Positions 34,449 through 44,357 of a stretch of 64,000 bases of DNA are shown here, piece after piece. The notes below the pieces were generated by a model that saw only the letters and a list, made by a program, of their open reading frames with translations, ran no database searches and was not told the DNA's origin. Source of the DNA: Pseudomonas maumuensis (lineage in GTDB: Bacteria > Pseudomonadota > Gammaproteobacteria > Pseudomonadales > Pseudomonadaceae); contig NZ_CP077077.1 in the NCBI RefSeq assembly GCF_019139675.1, positions 1,426,001 to 1,490,000 of the forward strand, given 5' to 3'. The first letter of the stretch is position 1, and every line of letters starts with the position of its first letter. A program made the translations under genes and the position numbers.

Positions 34449-34958
34449 ATGACCGAACACGACTATACGCTGGCCTGGGGCCTGTACGCCGTTGCCGCCC
34501 TGGGCTGCCTGCTGGTGGGCTTCAAGCTGACCAGCTGGATGTGGCGCTGGCTGCGCGAGCCGCTGCGGGTGATCATCGCCGTGCTGCTGTTCGCCCCGAC
34601 CATCGTCGACCCGGTCAAGGAAAGCTTCGCCCCGGCCATCGCCATCACCGCGCTGGACCTCGCCTTCAAGGTCGGCAACAACGCCTGGCGCGCAGCCTCG
34701 GACCTTGCCATGTACGGGATGATCGCCTTTGCCCTGTACTTCGTCTTCGTGCTGATCCGCTGGCCGCTGGAAAAGCGTGCCCGCGAACGCCGCGCCCAGC
34801 GCGAGGCCGCCGCCCAGCGCCAGGCCAAGGAAGAGGAGGAGGTCGTGGCCGATGCGTCCCTGGCCGCCAATCGTCACGACCGCTACCGCGACGATCCGCC
34901 ACCGGCCCCCGTGCGCCGCTCCGGCCCCGGGCAGGGCCGCGTCGAACCCCGTCTGTAA
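34449..34958 (+). CDS. Hypothetical inner-membrane protein with charged tail
   Basis: A 169-residue protein with three or four hydrophobic helices (about residues 9-28, 38-52, 58-75 and 85-105), then a charged, basic and Gln/Glu-rich cytoplasmic tail ([18 protein letters not shown]). The tail ends in a Pro/Arg-rich disordered segment. I do not recognise it. It is followed after 16 bp by the glutamine amidotransferase and DUF2937 genes, probably one transcript. Confidence 0.75.
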   Translation: MTEHDYTLAWGLYAVAALGCLLVGFKLTSWMWRWLREPLRVIIAVLLFAPTIVDPVKESFAPAIAITALDLAFKVGNNAWRAASDLAMYGMIAFALYFVFVLIRWPLEKRARERRAQREAAAQRQAKEEEEVVADASLAANRHDRYRDDPPPAPVRRSGPGQGRVEPRL

Positions 34959-34974
34959 GCCAGGAGCCGCGAAC

Positions 34975-35748
34975 ATGTGCGAACTGCTGGGCATGAGCGC
35001 CAACGTCCCCACCGATATCGTCTTCAGCTTCACCGGCCTGATGCAGCGCGGCGGGCGCACCGGCCCGCACCGCGATGGCTGGGGCATCGGCTTCTATGAA
35101 GGGCGCGGCCTGCGTTTGTTCCAAGACCCGGCGGCGAGCAGCGAGTCGGAAGTGGCCAACCTGGTGCAGCGCTACCCGATCAAGAGCGAAGTGGTCATCG
35201 GCCATATCCGCCAGGCCAACGTCGGCAAGGTCTGCCTGTCCAACACCCACCCGTTCGTGCGCGAGCTGTGGGGCCGCAACTGGTGCTTCGCGCACAACGG
35301 CCAGCTGGGTGACTTCGCCGGCCAGCGCACGTTCTACCGACCTATCGGCGATACCGACAGCGAGGCCGCCTTCTGCGACCTGCTCAATCGAATTCGCGAG
35401 GCCTTCCCCGAGCCGGTGGAAGCCGAGCAGCTGCTGCCGGTGCTGGTCGAGGCTTGCGCCGAGTACCGCGGCAAGGGCGTGTTCAACTGCCTGCTCAGCG
35501 ACGGCGACTGGCTGTTCTGCTTCTGCTCGACCAAACTGGTGCACATCACCCGTCGCGCGCCGTTCGGCGCGGCGCGGCTGAAGGATGTCGACCTGATCGT
35601 CGACTTCCACACGCAAACCACCCCCAACGACGTGGTCACGGTGATCGCCACCGAGGCCCTGACCGAGAACGAGACCTGGAACCGCTACGAGCCGGGTCAG
35701 TGGGGGCTGTGGCGCCACGGCGAGTGCGTCGCCCACGGCCAGAGCTAA
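34975..35748 (+). CDS. Class II glutamine amidotransferase (YafJ-like)
   Basis: A 257-residue Ntn-type amidotransferase domain on its own. After Met removal Cys2 ([12 protein letters not shown]) is the N-terminal nucleophile. [35 protein letters not shown] and [11 protein letters not shown] build the glutaminase pocket, and [12 protein letters not shown] is also conserved. No synthetase domain is present, so the acceptor of the ammonia is unknown. AGGAG precedes the ATG. Confidence 0.9.
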   Translation: MCELLGMSANVPTDIVFSFTGLMQRGGRTGPHRDGWGIGFYEGRGLRLFQDPAASSESEVANLVQRYPIKSEVVIGHIRQANVGKVCLSNTHPFVRELWGRNWCFAHNGQLGDFAGQRTFYRPIGDTDSEAAFCDLLNRIREAFPEPVEAEQLLPVLVEACAEYRGKGVFNCLLSDGDWLFCFCSTKLVHITRRAPFGAARLKDVDLIVDFHTQTTPNDVVTVIATEALTENETWNRYEPGQWGLWRHGECVAHGQS

Positions 35749-35757
35749 GGACGCTCC

Positions 35758-36279
35758 ATGTTCAGAAGTTACCTGCGTTTGCTGTTGTTCACCTTCGGCC
35801 TGCTGGCCGGTCTCCAGGTGCCGGGGCTGGTCAAGGACTACAGCCAGCGCGTCGAGGCGCACCTGCTCGAGTCGCGCCAGGCCCTGGACGGCTTCCGCCA
35901 GACCGCGCAGCGCTTTTTCAACGGCGACCTGCAGGCGCTGGTGCGGCATTACCGCGGCAGCGACGATCCGGTGTTCAACAGCGATGCCAACAGCATCGAA
36001 AGCCTGCTGATCCGCAACCAGGCGCTGGAGCATGAATGGCAGGCCCTGCAAGGCTCGTGGGTGAGCCGTACCTGGCATGTGCTGGTGCAGCCGGAGCCGA
36101 CGCTGCGCGAAGAGACGCTCAAGGGCTACAGCTACCAGATCCTGCTGGTGCCCGAGGCTATCGGCTGGGGGATCGGCAGCGGGTTTGTGCTGGCGTTCGT
36201 GGTCGAGAGCCTGTTGCTGGTGATTGGCTGGGTGATCCTCGGTGGGCGGCGCAAGGTGGTGAAGGAAAGCTGGCGCTAG
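35758..36279 (+). CDS. DUF2937 family membrane protein
   Basis: A 173-residue protein. An N-terminal hydrophobic segment (YLRLLLFTFGLLAGLQVPGL) begins the DUF2937 pattern. A helical, probably periplasmic or cytoplasmic middle follows, with two more hydrophobic segments near the C-terminus (LVPEAIGWGIGSGFVLAFVV; LLLVIGWVILGG). It starts 9 bp after the amidotransferase stop. Function unknown. Confidence 0.82.
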   Translation: MFRSYLRLLLFTFGLLAGLQVPGLVKDYSQRVEAHLLESRQALDGFRQTAQRFFNGDLQALVRHYRGSDDPVFNSDANSIESLLIRNQALEHEWQALQGSWVSRTWHVLVQPEPTLREETLKGYSYQILLVPEAIGWGIGSGFVLAFVVESLLLVIGWVILGGRRKVVKESWR

Positions 36280-36305
36280 TTTTTCCGGCCCTGCGGCAGA
36301 GTTGC

Positions 36306-37217
36306 TCAGACCAACACAATCCGCTGCCCGCCCACATCCCGCGCATAGCGCTCCAGCACCTGTCGGCACACGCCTACCACCTCGTCCACCAGCGCCACGC
36401 CGGTCTGCCAGGCCACCACCAGCTCCAGGCTTGGCGGTGGCTGCAAGCCTTCCAGCAACACCAACTCGCCCCTGTTCAGTTCGCCATCGACCAGCGCCGG
36501 TGGCAGCGCGCCGATGCCGAAACCATCGCGCAGCAGGCGGGTGATCGCCGCCACCGAGTTCACGCAGTTCAGGCGTGGCGCGTCGGCCCCGGCGGCCTGC
36601 AGCAGGCCGAGCACCTCCTGGTGCGGTCGTGAATTCTTCGAGAAGGTGACGATGCGCTCGCGGGCCAGCTCCGTCAGCGAGGCGTAGGTGCGGTGGTGCG
36701 GGGAGCCTGCCGCGACGATCCAGCCCATCGGGTAGCGCGCCAGGTCCTGGCTGCGGATCGACTGTTCACGCAGCAGGTCGGTCTGCAGGATCACCTCGAG
36801 AAAACCCTTCTGCAACTGCTCGCGCAGGTTCAGCGCGGTATCGGCCACCAGCTCGATCTCCACCTGCGGATAGCGCTCGCCCAGCTCCGCCACCAGCGCG
36901 CTCATCCAGGTGTGGATGACCGTATCCATGACCCCCAGGCGAATGCGCCCGGTCTTGGTCCGGTCGCTGTCCAGCGACTGCTTCATGGCTTTGGCGGTGT
37001 CGAGCATGCGTTCGGCATATTCCAGCACTTTGGCGCCCTCGGGTGTCAGGCTGACCCCGCGCGAATCGCGCAACAGCAGTTTCACGCCCAGGTCGGCCTC
37101 CAGCGCGGCGATGCGGCTGGACACCGAGGCCTGGGTGGTGAACAGCTTCTCGGCGGTGAGGCGGAAGCTCTTGAGCCGGGCGACCCAGACGAAGGTTTCG
37201 AGGAAACGGAGGTTCAT
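36306..37217 (-). CDS. LysR-family regulator of the 5-oxoproline locus
   Basis: A 303-residue LysR protein. The N-terminal HTH reads MNLRFLETFVWVARLKSFRL, then LFTTQASVSSRIAALEADLG. An effector domain follows (GRIRLGVMDTVIHTW). The ATG at 37217 has GGAGG-like sequence (AACGGAGG on the complement side is absent, CCTCG lies upstream), so the ribosome site is weak. It is divergent from the MFS-pxpABC genes and probably activates them in response to 5-oxoproline or a relative. Confidence 0.85.
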   Translation of the reverse strand: MNLRFLETFVWVARLKSFRLTAEKLFTTQASVSSRIAALEADLGVKLLLRDSRGVSLTPEGAKVLEYAERMLDTAKAMKQSLDSDRTKTGRIRLGVMDTVIHTWMSALVAELGERYPQVEIELVADTALNLREQLQKGFLEVILQTDLLREQSIRSQDLARYPMGWIVAAGSPHHRTYASLTELARERIVTFSKNSRPHQEVLGLLQAAGADAPRLNCVNSVAAITRLLRDGFGIGALPPALVDGELNRGELVLLEGLQPPPSLELVVAWQTGVALVDEVVGVCRQVLERYARDVGGQRIVLV

Positions 37218-37346
37218 GATCAGTTTTTCTTGTTCCAGACCGGCGGATTTTCTCGTTGGACGTGCCGGGCGCGGCCTCTGAACATGGTGCCCAGGCCGCG
37301 ACGTCCGACGTCGCCCATAGAACAATACCAACAAGCCGAGGCAACC

Positions 37347-38633
37347 ATGAACCCGACCGGCGTGCAGCAGCAGGCCCCCGCCCGAACCTCGAGCGGCCCT
37401 TTCGCCTGGTACCGCGACATCGATTCCCAGCAACGACGCACCTTCTGGAGCTGCAAGATCGGCTACGGCCTGGACGGCATGGACACCCAGATGCTGAGCT
37501 TCGTCATCCCCACACTGATCATGCTGTGGGGCATCAGCACCGCCGAAGCCGGGCTGATCCATACCAGCACGCTGATCGCCTCGGCCCTGGGCGGCTGGAT
37601 CGCCGGTATCCTCTCCGACCGCATCGGGCGGGTGCGCACTTTGCAACTGACGGTGCTGTGGTTCGCATTTTTCACCTTCCTCTGCGGTTTCGCCCAGAGC
37701 TATGAGCAGCTGTTGATCGCCCGTACCCTGATGGGCTTCGGCTTCGGCGGCGAATGGACCGCCGGCGCGGTACTGATCGGCGAGGTGATCCGTGCCCAGG
37801 ACCGCGGCAAGGCGGTGGGCATGGTGCAGTCGGGCTGGGCCATCGGCTGGGGGCTGACGGCGATCCTCTATGCCTTGCTGTTCTCCTGGCTACCGGCCGA
37901 GCAGGCCTGGCGCGCGCTGTTTCTGCTCGGGTTGCTGCCAGCGATCTTCGTGATCTTCGTGCGGCGCCTGGTCAAGGACCCGGAGGTCTACCGCGAGGCC
38001 AAGGCCGCCGAGACGGTTGCCGCACCCTCGCATTTCTACGAGATCTTCGCCCCCGGCATGCTCTGGACCACGATCCGCGCCTCGCTGCTGACTACTGGTG
38101 CCCTGGGCGGCTACTACGCCATCACCTCGTGGCTGCCTACCTTCCTCAAGAACGAGCGCGGCCTGAGCGTGCTCGGTACCGGCGGCTACCTGGCGATGGT
38201 CATCGTCGGCTCCTACATCGGCTATGTGGTCAGTGCCTACCTCTGCGACCTGCTGGGGCGGCGGAAGAACTTCATCCTGTTCGCCGTGGGCTCGTTCGTC
38301 ATCGTCCTGCTCTACACGCAGATGCCGGTCAGCGACAACGTGATGCTGTGGCTGGGCTTCCCGCTGGGCTTCTTCGCCTCGGGCATCTTCAGCGGCATGG
38401 GTTCGTTCCTCACCGAGCTGTTCCCCACCCGTATCCGTGGCTCGGGGCAGGGCTTCTGCTACAACATCGGCAAGGTCATCGCGGCCATGTTCCCGCTGCT
38501 GATCGGCCTGCTCGGCGAGAAAGTGCCGTTGGGCCTGGGGATTGGCGCCTTCGCCGCGGTGTCCTACGGTGTGGTGATCCTGGCCGCGCTGAGCCTGCCG
38601 GAAACCCGCGGCAAAGCGCTCCAGGCGCGCTAA
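37347..38633 (+). CDS. MFS transporter, probable 5-oxoproline importer
   Basis: A 428-residue MFS protein with 12 predicted membrane segments. The start is ATG 37347 ([11 protein letters not shown]). [19 protein letters not shown] in TM1 is typical of the aromatic-acid/organic-acid symporter branch. [15 protein letters not shown] and [17 protein letters not shown] match loop 2-3 and TM4. It is 37 bp before pxpA, so 5-oxoproline is the likely cargo. This is inferred from position. Confidence 0.83.
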   Translation: MNPTGVQQQAPARTSSGPFAWYRDIDSQQRRTFWSCKIGYGLDGMDTQMLSFVIPTLIMLWGISTAEAGLIHTSTLIASALGGWIAGILSDRIGRVRTLQLTVLWFAFFTFLCGFAQSYEQLLIARTLMGFGFGGEWTAGAVLIGEVIRAQDRGKAVGMVQSGWAIGWGLTAILYALLFSWLPAEQAWRALFLLGLLPAIFVIFVRRLVKDPEVYREAKAAETVAAPSHFYEIFAPGMLWTTIRASLLTTGALGGYYAITSWLPTFLKNERGLSVLGTGGYLAMVIVGSYIGYVVSAYLCDLLGRRKNFILFAVGSFVIVLLYTQMPVSDNVMLWLGFPLGFFASGIFSGMGSFLTELFPTRIRGSGQGFCYNIGKVIAAMFPLLIGLLGEKVPLGLGIGAFAAVSYGVVILAALSLPETRGKALQAR

Positions 38634-38670
38634 GGTAGGCACCATGAACATTGATACGGAGGTCCGCCAG

Positions 38671-39423
38671 GTGAAACGCCTGCTACTCAATTGCGACATG
38701 GGCGAGAGCTTCGGCAACTGGCGCATGGGCCAGGATGCCAAGGTCATGCCGTTCATCGACTGCGCCAACATCGCCTGCGGCTACCACGCCGGCGACCCCG
38801 GCACCATGCGCCGCACCGTGGCCCTGGCCCTGGAGCACCGGGTGGCCATCGGCGCGCACCCGGCCTACCCGGACCTGGCAGGCTTCGGCCGCCGCTCCAT
38901 GGCCTGCAGCAGCGACGAGATCCGCGACCTGCTGCACTACCAGATCGGCGCCCTGGACGGCATCTGCAAAGTGCTCGGTGGCCGGGTGGCCTACGTCAAG
39001 CCCCATGGCGCGCTGTACAACGACATGATGGCCAACCCGGCCATCCTGCGCACCGTGCTCGAGGCCGTGGCGGCATTCGACAGCGGCCTGCCGTTGATGC
39101 TCATGGCCACCGCCGACGACAGCGCCGCCCAGGCCCTGGGCGACGAGATCGGCGTGCCGTTGTGGTTTGAAGCCTTCGCCGACCGTGGCTACACCGCCAG
39201 CGGGCACCTGATGTCGCGGCGCTTGCCGAACGCGGTACACCATGATCCGGCGCTGGTGGTCGAGCAGGCCTTGCGCCTGGCCAAGGGCGAGGCCCTGGTG
39301 GCCGACGATGGCAGCGAGGTGCGGTTGAACGCCAGCACCTTGTGCGTGCATGGCGACAACGATGGCTCCGTGGCCGCGGTACGCCAGATTCGCCAGGCAC
39401 TCGACGCGCTGGAGCAGGCATGA
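38671..39423 (+). CDS. pxpA: 5-oxoprolinase subunit A (LamB/YcsF family)
   Basis: A 250-residue protein. The start chosen is GTG 38671 ([16 protein letters not shown]), eight bases after GGAGG; an ATG at 38644 is in frame but has no good ribosome site. Conserved landmarks are [36 protein letters not shown] and [11 protein letters not shown], with the Asp and His residues of the active site. With PxpB and PxpC it hydrolyses 5-oxo-L-proline to glutamate using ATP. The stop overlaps the start of pxpB. Confidence 0.93.
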   Translation: MKRLLLNCDMGESFGNWRMGQDAKVMPFIDCANIACGYHAGDPGTMRRTVALALEHRVAIGAHPAYPDLAGFGRRSMACSSDEIRDLLHYQIGALDGICKVLGGRVAYVKPHGALYNDMMANPAILRTVLEAVAAFDSGLPLMLMATADDSAAQALGDEIGVPLWFEAFADRGYTASGHLMSRRLPNAVHHDPALVVEQALRLAKGEALVADDGSEVRLNASTLCVHGDNDGSVAAVRQIRQALDALEQA

Positions 39424-40115
39424 CCCCACGTATCGAAGTGGTGGCCGTCGACAGCCTGATGGTGCGGCTGTTCGATGCCATCGATGAAGGCAACATGCCG
39501 TGGATTCTCGCCGCCAGCCAGCGCTTGCGGGAAGCTTTCGGCCAACAGTTGATCGACCTGGTGCCGTCCTACACCACGCTGATGATGCAGTTCGACCTGG
39601 CGCCGGGCGAAGCGCGCCGGCGCATCCTGCACGCACTGGAGGGCCTGCGGCCGGATGCCGGACAGGCCGGGCGCCGGCACGAGATCCCAGTGTGGTACCA
39701 CGTCAGCGTCGGCCCCGAGTTGCCGGTGCTGGCTGCGCGAAGCGGGCTGAGCGAGGCCGAGGTGATCGACGTGCATAGTGGCCGTGATTACCCGGTGTTC
39801 GCGCTGGGGTTCGCACCGGGCTTCGGCTTCATGGGCCTGGTCGACGAGCGCCTGGCCACACCGCGCCTGAGTACCCCGCGCAAGCGTGTGGCAGCGGGCA
39901 GCGTCGGCATTGCCGAACGCCAGACCGCCGCGTATCCGGCGGTGTCGCCGGGCGGCTGGAACCTGATCGGACGGACGCCGGTGCGCCTGTTCGACCGCGA
40001 GCGCGAGGGCTATAGCCTGTTGCAGCCAGGCGACCGGGTCCGTTTCGTGGCGGTCGGGCACGCCGAGTTCATCAACCTGGGCGGCGACGACAGCCCGCTG
40101 GAGGCCCAGGTATGA
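39420..40115 (+). CDS. pxpB: 5-oxoprolinase subunit B (PxpB, KipI-like)
   Basis: A 231-residue protein of the allophanate-hydrolase-subunit-1 (KipI) family. Landmarks are [12 protein letters not shown], the core [20 protein letters not shown] and [20 protein letters not shown], then [16 protein letters not shown]. The start overlaps pxpA by four bases (ATGA) and its end overlaps pxpC in the same way, giving a tightly coupled subunit set. Confidence 0.93.
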   Translation: MTPRIEVVAVDSLMVRLFDAIDEGNMPWILAASQRLREAFGQQLIDLVPSYTTLMMQFDLAPGEARRRILHALEGLRPDAGQAGRRHEIPVWYHVSVGPELPVLAARSGLSEAEVIDVHSGRDYPVFALGFAPGFGFMGLVDERLATPRLSTPRKRVAAGSVGIAERQTAAYPAVSPGGWNLIGRTPVRLFDREREGYSLLQPGDRVRFVAVGHAEFINLGGDDSPLEAQV

Positions 40116-41050
40116 GCCAGTTGAGGATCGAGGCCAGCACCGCGCTGTGCCAATTGCAGGATGGTGGGCGCTTCGGCGTGCGGCATCTGGGGGTGACCCA
40201 GGGCGGCGCGCTGGATTGGGTGGCGATGCGCTGGGCCAACTGGTTGCTGGGCAATACCCTGGACAGCGCAGTGGTGGAAATCGCCCTCGGAGGCTTCAGT
40301 GTGGTTGCCGAGGAAGATTGCATGCTGGCGTTGGCCGGGGCCGACCTGGATGCGCAGGTCGACGGGCAGGCTGTGGCGCCCTGGACCAGCTTCAACCTCG
40401 GCAAAGGCCAGCAGCTGACGCTGCGTCAGCCTCGCCAAGGGGTACGTGCTTATCTGGCGGTGCCGGGCGGGTTCGTGGGCGAGTCGGTGCTGGGGAGTTG
40501 TGCCACGGTGGTTCGGGAAGAGCTGGGCGGGGTTGATGGCCAGGGCCGGGCGTTGCTGAAAGGGGAGGTACTGCATGCTGCCGGAGCCATCGCGGGGCAA
40601 GTCGGGGCGCCGAACCGCCGCTCTCACGTGCCTGAAGCATTGCGGCCGGTGTATGCGGACAAGCCTGTGCTGGACCTGGTGATGGGGGCGCAGATAGGCG
40701 ATTTCAGCGGCACCAGCCTGTTCGAGGCGTTCAACCGTGACTGGACGCTGGACAGCCGTGCCGACCGCATGGGCATTCGCCTGCTCGGGCCGCAACTGGT
40801 TTACCAGGGCGCGCCGATGATCTCCGAGGGAATCCCGCTCGGCGCCGTGCAGGTGCCGCCGGACGGGCAGCCGATCGTACTGCTTAACGACCGGCAGACC
40901 ATCGGTGGGTATCCACGGCTGGGGGCGTTGACGCCGCTGGCTCTGGCGCAACTGGCGCAGTGCATGCCGGGGACTGCGATACGGTTTCGGGCGGTGGTAC
41001 AGGAGCAGGCGTGGATCGAGGTGAAAGCTTATAGCGAGCGCTGGCAGTAG
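40112..41050 (+). CDS. pxpC: 5-oxoprolinase subunit C (PxpC, KipA-like)
   Basis: A 312-residue protein of the allophanate-hydrolase-subunit-2 (KipA) family. Landmarks are LQDGGRFGVRHLGVTQGGALD, NTLDSAVVEIALGG, RAYLAVPGGF and the C-terminal SRADRMGIRLLGP with PDGQPIVLLNDRQTIGGYPR. It completes the PxpABC enzyme. A stretch at 40588-40615 happens to resemble a REP core but stays in frame. Confidence 0.92.
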   Translation: MSQLRIEASTALCQLQDGGRFGVRHLGVTQGGALDWVAMRWANWLLGNTLDSAVVEIALGGFSVVAEEDCMLALAGADLDAQVDGQAVAPWTSFNLGKGQQLTLRQPRQGVRAYLAVPGGFVGESVLGSCATVVREELGGVDGQGRALLKGEVLHAAGAIAGQVGAPNRRSHVPEALRPVYADKPVLDLVMGAQIGDFSGTSLFEAFNRDWTLDSRADRMGIRLLGPQLVYQGAPMISEGIPLGAVQVPPDGQPIVLLNDRQTIGGYPRLGALTPLALAQLAQCMPGTAIRFRAVVQEQAWIEVKAYSERWQ

Positions 41051-41173
41051 TCGTTGAGTATAAAACTGCGCGGTTTACTTGCAGCCATCTGGTAGTTTTG
41101 TCAGTTGCAGCACTCGGTGCCTCTTGTCAGTATTTACCCGTACTACTCATTTGTGGTCGGAGCGGGGGCGCCA

Positions 41174-42070
41174 ATGACTGCCCAATGCCAGATTGAACTG
41201 TTAGCTGTCGACAGGGCCGATTCGATAATGGCTGGCCAGCCCGCTGCCATGCAGCCTGCATACAGTGCCTATGGCTACTGCGCAAATGCGGGGAAGGCAG
41301 TTGCTCTTGCCTTTAATGGAGAGTACTGGGACGCCGGTGTCGATGGTTATCTGTTGGGTAAAGGTTACCGTTTGTACAGTCCTTCCTTGTTGCGGTTTTT
41401 GTCTGCAGATGCGATGAGCCCATTCGGCAAAGGGGGCATCAATGCTTACACCTATTGCAATGGTGATCCGATAAATAACGTCGACCCGTCCGGTCGATTG
41501 GGTTTACCGCCAAAATTGGCTCATGCAGTCAATTCAAAAATGCAAAGAAAAGTTTTTGATGCGGGGGCGTTAACTCCGTTCAGAAACCTGGGTATGGCTG
41601 AAGATGTGGATCCCTACGGACTGAAGCGAGAATTTAAGCGAGGTAATGTCGGGGCGGTCGTAGAACAGGTGGGCATTGGCAATTTTGATTCTTTGATCGG
41701 TGCTTATTCTTATCAGGCGCGAAATGTTCTGGTTGCCGTGACGAAAAATGCATTTAATTTGGTGGTGAGTGGCAATGCCGCTGTTGAGTCTGGAGGGCAA
41801 TTCAGTTTCACGTGGCAAGGACCGCATGGTATTGCAGCTGTGGATGCAAAGGTTTTGAGTTGGCTGGCGGCTGGCCAAAAATATGAGCCTGGCCAGGCTC
41901 CAAAACTTCCAGAATTGGCAGGAAATGCAGTTAACGCTAAGAACGCCGGTAAAAAAGTCCAGAATATTTTGGCGCGGAGAATTGAGTCCCTTAGGCAGGG
42001 TGAAATTATCGCCGCCGATGACTGGTATGCTAGTAACTTCAACCAGACTTTAAATCCGACAAGCTCTTGA
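41174..42070 (+). CDS. Orphan Rhs core-domain protein with variable C-terminal domain
   Basis: A 298-residue protein, AT-richer than its neighbours. Residues about 44-107 are the RHS repeat-associated core: LAFNGEYWDAGVDGYLLGKG, RLYSPSLLRFLSADAMSPFG and NAYTYCNGDPINNVDPSG. In complete Rhs proteins this motif closes the shell and is followed by a toxin. Here the long repeat region is missing and only about 45 residues precede it. The C-terminal 190 residues (108-298) show no family I know. No small gene follows that could be an immunity protein. ATG 41174 was chosen; a TTG 69 bases upstream is also in frame. Pseudomonas genomes carry many such short Rhs-tip proteins. Confidence 0.75.
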   Translation: MTAQCQIELLAVDRADSIMAGQPAAMQPAYSAYGYCANAGKAVALAFNGEYWDAGVDGYLLGKGYRLYSPSLLRFLSADAMSPFGKGGINAYTYCNGDPINNVDPSGRLGLPPKLAHAVNSKMQRKVFDAGALTPFRNLGMAEDVDPYGLKREFKRGNVGAVVEQVGIGNFDSLIGAYSYQARNVLVAVTKNAFNLVVSGNAAVESGGQFSFTWQGPHGIAAVDAKVLSWLAAGQKYEPGQAPKLPELAGNAVNAKNAGKKVQNILARRIESLRQGEIIAADDWYASNFNQTLNPTSS

Positions 42071-42131
42071 GTTTCAGATGAGTGAGGGGCTGCAGTGCCT
42101 TCATCGATAAGCGCAGCCCCCCTCTTGGAGT

Positions 42132-43310
42132 TTACTTTGACAGGTACCGCATCCCGTCTTCCAACCCCTGCAACGTCAACGGATACATCTTGTCCTCGAT
42201 CAGGTCCCGCACCAGATGGGTCGAGGCGGTGTAGTCCCAGGCCTGCTTGGGATACGGGTTGATCCAGATGATCTTCCTGAACTTCTCCATGAAGCGCTGC
42301 ATCCACACGTACCCGGCCTCTTCGTTCCAGTGCTCGACGCTGCCGCCCGGCTGGGTGATCTCGTAGGGTGCCATGGCTGCGTCGCCGACGAAGATCACTT
42401 TGTAATCGTCGCCGTACTTGTGCAGCAGGTCGAAGGTGGAGAAGCGCTCCGAGGTGCGGCGCAGGTTGTTCTTCCACACCGACTCGTAGACGAAGTTGTG
42501 GAAGTAGTAGTACTCCAGGTGCTTGAACTCGGTCTTGCAGGCCGAGAACAGTTCCTCGCACACCTTGATGTGGGCATCCATCGAGCCGCCGATGTCGAAC
42601 AGCAACAGCAGCTTTACCGTGTTGCGTCGTTCGGGGCGCATCTGGATGTTCAGCAGGCCGGCGTCACGGGCGGTGTGGTCGATGGTTCCGTCGATGTCCA
42701 GCTCTTCGGCGGCGCCTTCGCGGGCGAACTTGCGCAGCCGGCGCAGGGCCAGCTTGATGTTGCGTGTGCCCAGCTCGACCTGGTCGTCGAGGTTCTTGTA
42801 TTCGCGTTGGTCCCAGACCTTCACCGCCTTGCCCTGGCGCTTGCCGGCCTCGCCGACGCGGATGCCCTCGGGGTTGAAGCCGCCCGAGCCGAACGGGCTG
42901 GTGCCACCGGTGCCGATCCATTTGTTGCCGCCGGCGTGGCGTTCCTTCTGTTCCTCGAGGCGCTTCTTGAACTCCTCGATCAGCTTGTCCAGCCCGCCCA
43001 GGGACTGGATCTGCGCCCGTTCCTCGTCGGTGAGCGAGCGCTCGAACTCCTTGCGCAGCCACTCGTCGGGGATCAACGCCTCGATATGCCGGTCGAGGTT
43101 TTCCAGGCCCTTGAAGTAGGCGGCGAAGGCGCGGTCGAACTTGTCGAAGTGCCGTTCGTCCTTCACCAGGATAGCGCGGGCCAGGTAGTAGAAGGCGTCC
43201 ATGTCGGCAAACACCACACCTTTTTGCAAGGCATGGTGCAAGTCGAGCAGTTCGCGCACCGAGACCGGCACCTTGGCCGCGCGCATTTCATTGAACAGGT
43301 TGAGCAGCAT
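42132..43310 (-). CDS. VWA domain-containing protein (CoxE-like), partner of MoxR ATPase
   Basis: A 392-residue protein. The N-terminal half (MLLNLFNEMRAAKVPVSVRE) is a CoxE-type helical region. The C-terminal half is a von Willebrand factor A domain whose MIDAS is LLLFDIGGSMDAHIKVCEEL; the first Ser of the usual DxSxS is Gly, as is normal in this family. It lies 13 bp after the AAA ATPase and the two most likely work together, as MoxR/VWA pairs do in protein or cofactor maturation. The target is unknown. Confidence 0.87.
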   Translation of the reverse strand: MLLNLFNEMRAAKVPVSVRELLDLHHALQKGVVFADMDAFYYLARAILVKDERHFDKFDRAFAAYFKGLENLDRHIEALIPDEWLRKEFERSLTDEERAQIQSLGGLDKLIEEFKKRLEEQKERHAGGNKWIGTGGTSPFGSGGFNPEGIRVGEAGKRQGKAVKVWDQREYKNLDDQVELGTRNIKLALRRLRKFAREGAAEELDIDGTIDHTARDAGLLNIQMRPERRNTVKLLLLFDIGGSMDAHIKVCEELFSACKTEFKHLEYYYFHNFVYESVWKNNLRRTSERFSTFDLLHKYGDDYKVIFVGDAAMAPYEITQPGGSVEHWNEEAGYVWMQRFMEKFRKIIWINPYPKQAWDYTASTHLVRDLIEDKMYPLTLQGLEDGMRYLSK

Positions 43311-43323
43311 GGCCCGGCTCCCG

Positions 43324-44169
43324 TCAGCGGTTGCCGCGCCGGCTCATGAAGGCCAGGCGCTCGAGCAGCGTCACGTCCTGTTCGTTCTTCACCAGGGCCC
43401 CAGCCAGCGGTGGGATGGCCTTGGTCGGGTCGCGCTCGCGCAGCACCGCCTCGCCGATGTTGTCGGCCATCAGCAGCTTGAGCCAGTCGACCAGCTCGGA
43501 GGTGGAGGGCTTTTTCTTCAGGCCTGGCACCTTGCGCACGTCGAAGAACACGTCCAGCGCTTCGCTGACCAGCGACTGGCTGATATTCGGGTAATGCACG
43601 TCGACGATGCGTTGCAGGGTGTCGCGGTCGGGGAAGGCGATGTAGTGGAAGAAGCAGCGGCGCAGGAAGGCGTCAGGCAGCTCCTTTTCGTTGTTGGAGG
43701 TGATGATGATGATCGGGCGCTGCTTGGCCTTGATGGTCTCGTCGATTTCGTAGACGTAGAACTCCATCTTGTCGAGTTCCTGCAACAGGTCGTTGGGGAA
43801 TTCGATGTCGGCCTTGTCGATCTCGTCGATCAGCAGGATTACCCGCTCGTCGGCCTCGAAGGCCTCCCACAGCTTGCCTTTCTTCAGGTAGTTGCGTACG
43901 TCGTGGACTTTGTCCACGCCCAATTGCGAGTCGCGCAGGCGGCTGACCGCGTCGTATTCATACAGGCCCTGGTGAGCCTTGGTGGTCGATTTGATGTGCC
44001 AGGTGATCAGGCGCGCGCCGAAAGAGGCGGCCAGTTGCTCGGCGAGCATGGTCTTGCCGGTGCCCGGCTCGCCCTTGACCAGCAGCGGACGCTCCAGGGT
44101 GATGGCCGCGTTGACCGCCAGCTTAAGGTCGTCTGTGGCGACGTAGTCGCGGGTGCCTTCGAACTTCAT
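43324..44169 (-). CDS. MoxR-family AAA ATPase
   Basis: A 281-residue AAA+ ATPase. Walker A is GEPGTGKTMLAEQLA, Walker B VILLIDEIDKAD, sensor 1 IIIITSNNEKELPDAFLRRC with the Arg finger. The ATG at 44169 (MKFEGTRDYVATDDLKLAVN) follows GAGG; a start 14 codons earlier lacks support. First gene of the pair, it probably supplies mechanical force for chaperone-like action with the VWA protein. Confidence 0.92.
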   Translation of the reverse strand: MKFEGTRDYVATDDLKLAVNAAITLERPLLVKGEPGTGKTMLAEQLAASFGARLITWHIKSTTKAHQGLYEYDAVSRLRDSQLGVDKVHDVRNYLKKGKLWEAFEADERVILLIDEIDKADIEFPNDLLQELDKMEFYVYEIDETIKAKQRPIIIITSNNEKELPDAFLRRCFFHYIAFPDRDTLQRIVDVHYPNISQSLVSEALDVFFDVRKVPGLKKKPSTSELVDWLKLLMADNIGEAVLRERDPTKAIPPLAGALVKNEQDVTLLERLAFMSRRGNR

Positions 44170-44221
44170 TAACCGATCCTCTGGGTGGCTGGCTGGCGTC
44201 ATTGCGGGCAAAGCCGCCCCC

Positions 44222-44252
44222 TAGGAGCCGGCTTGCCGGCGATAGGGCCGGC
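44222..44252. repeat. Single REP copy upstream of the MoxR gene
   Basis: One reverse copy, GAGCCGGCTTGCCGGCGATA, with flanking GGGCCGGCC. No partner was found within 100 bp. Confidence 0.8.
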
Positions 44253-44357
44253 CCAGGCAATACATGTTTACTGATGTGTCAGCGACTATAACGCCACGCC
44301 CGACGCGTGAAAACGCAGACCGGGTATTCAGTCCCTGAATGGTCCGTCACCCAAGGC

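Noticed and set aside
40588..40625. REP-like sequence inside pxpC
   Set aside because: ATCGCGGGGCAAG matches the start of the second REP class, but the rest diverges and the reading frame and the family pattern continue without a break. Chance or an old relic; not enough to call.
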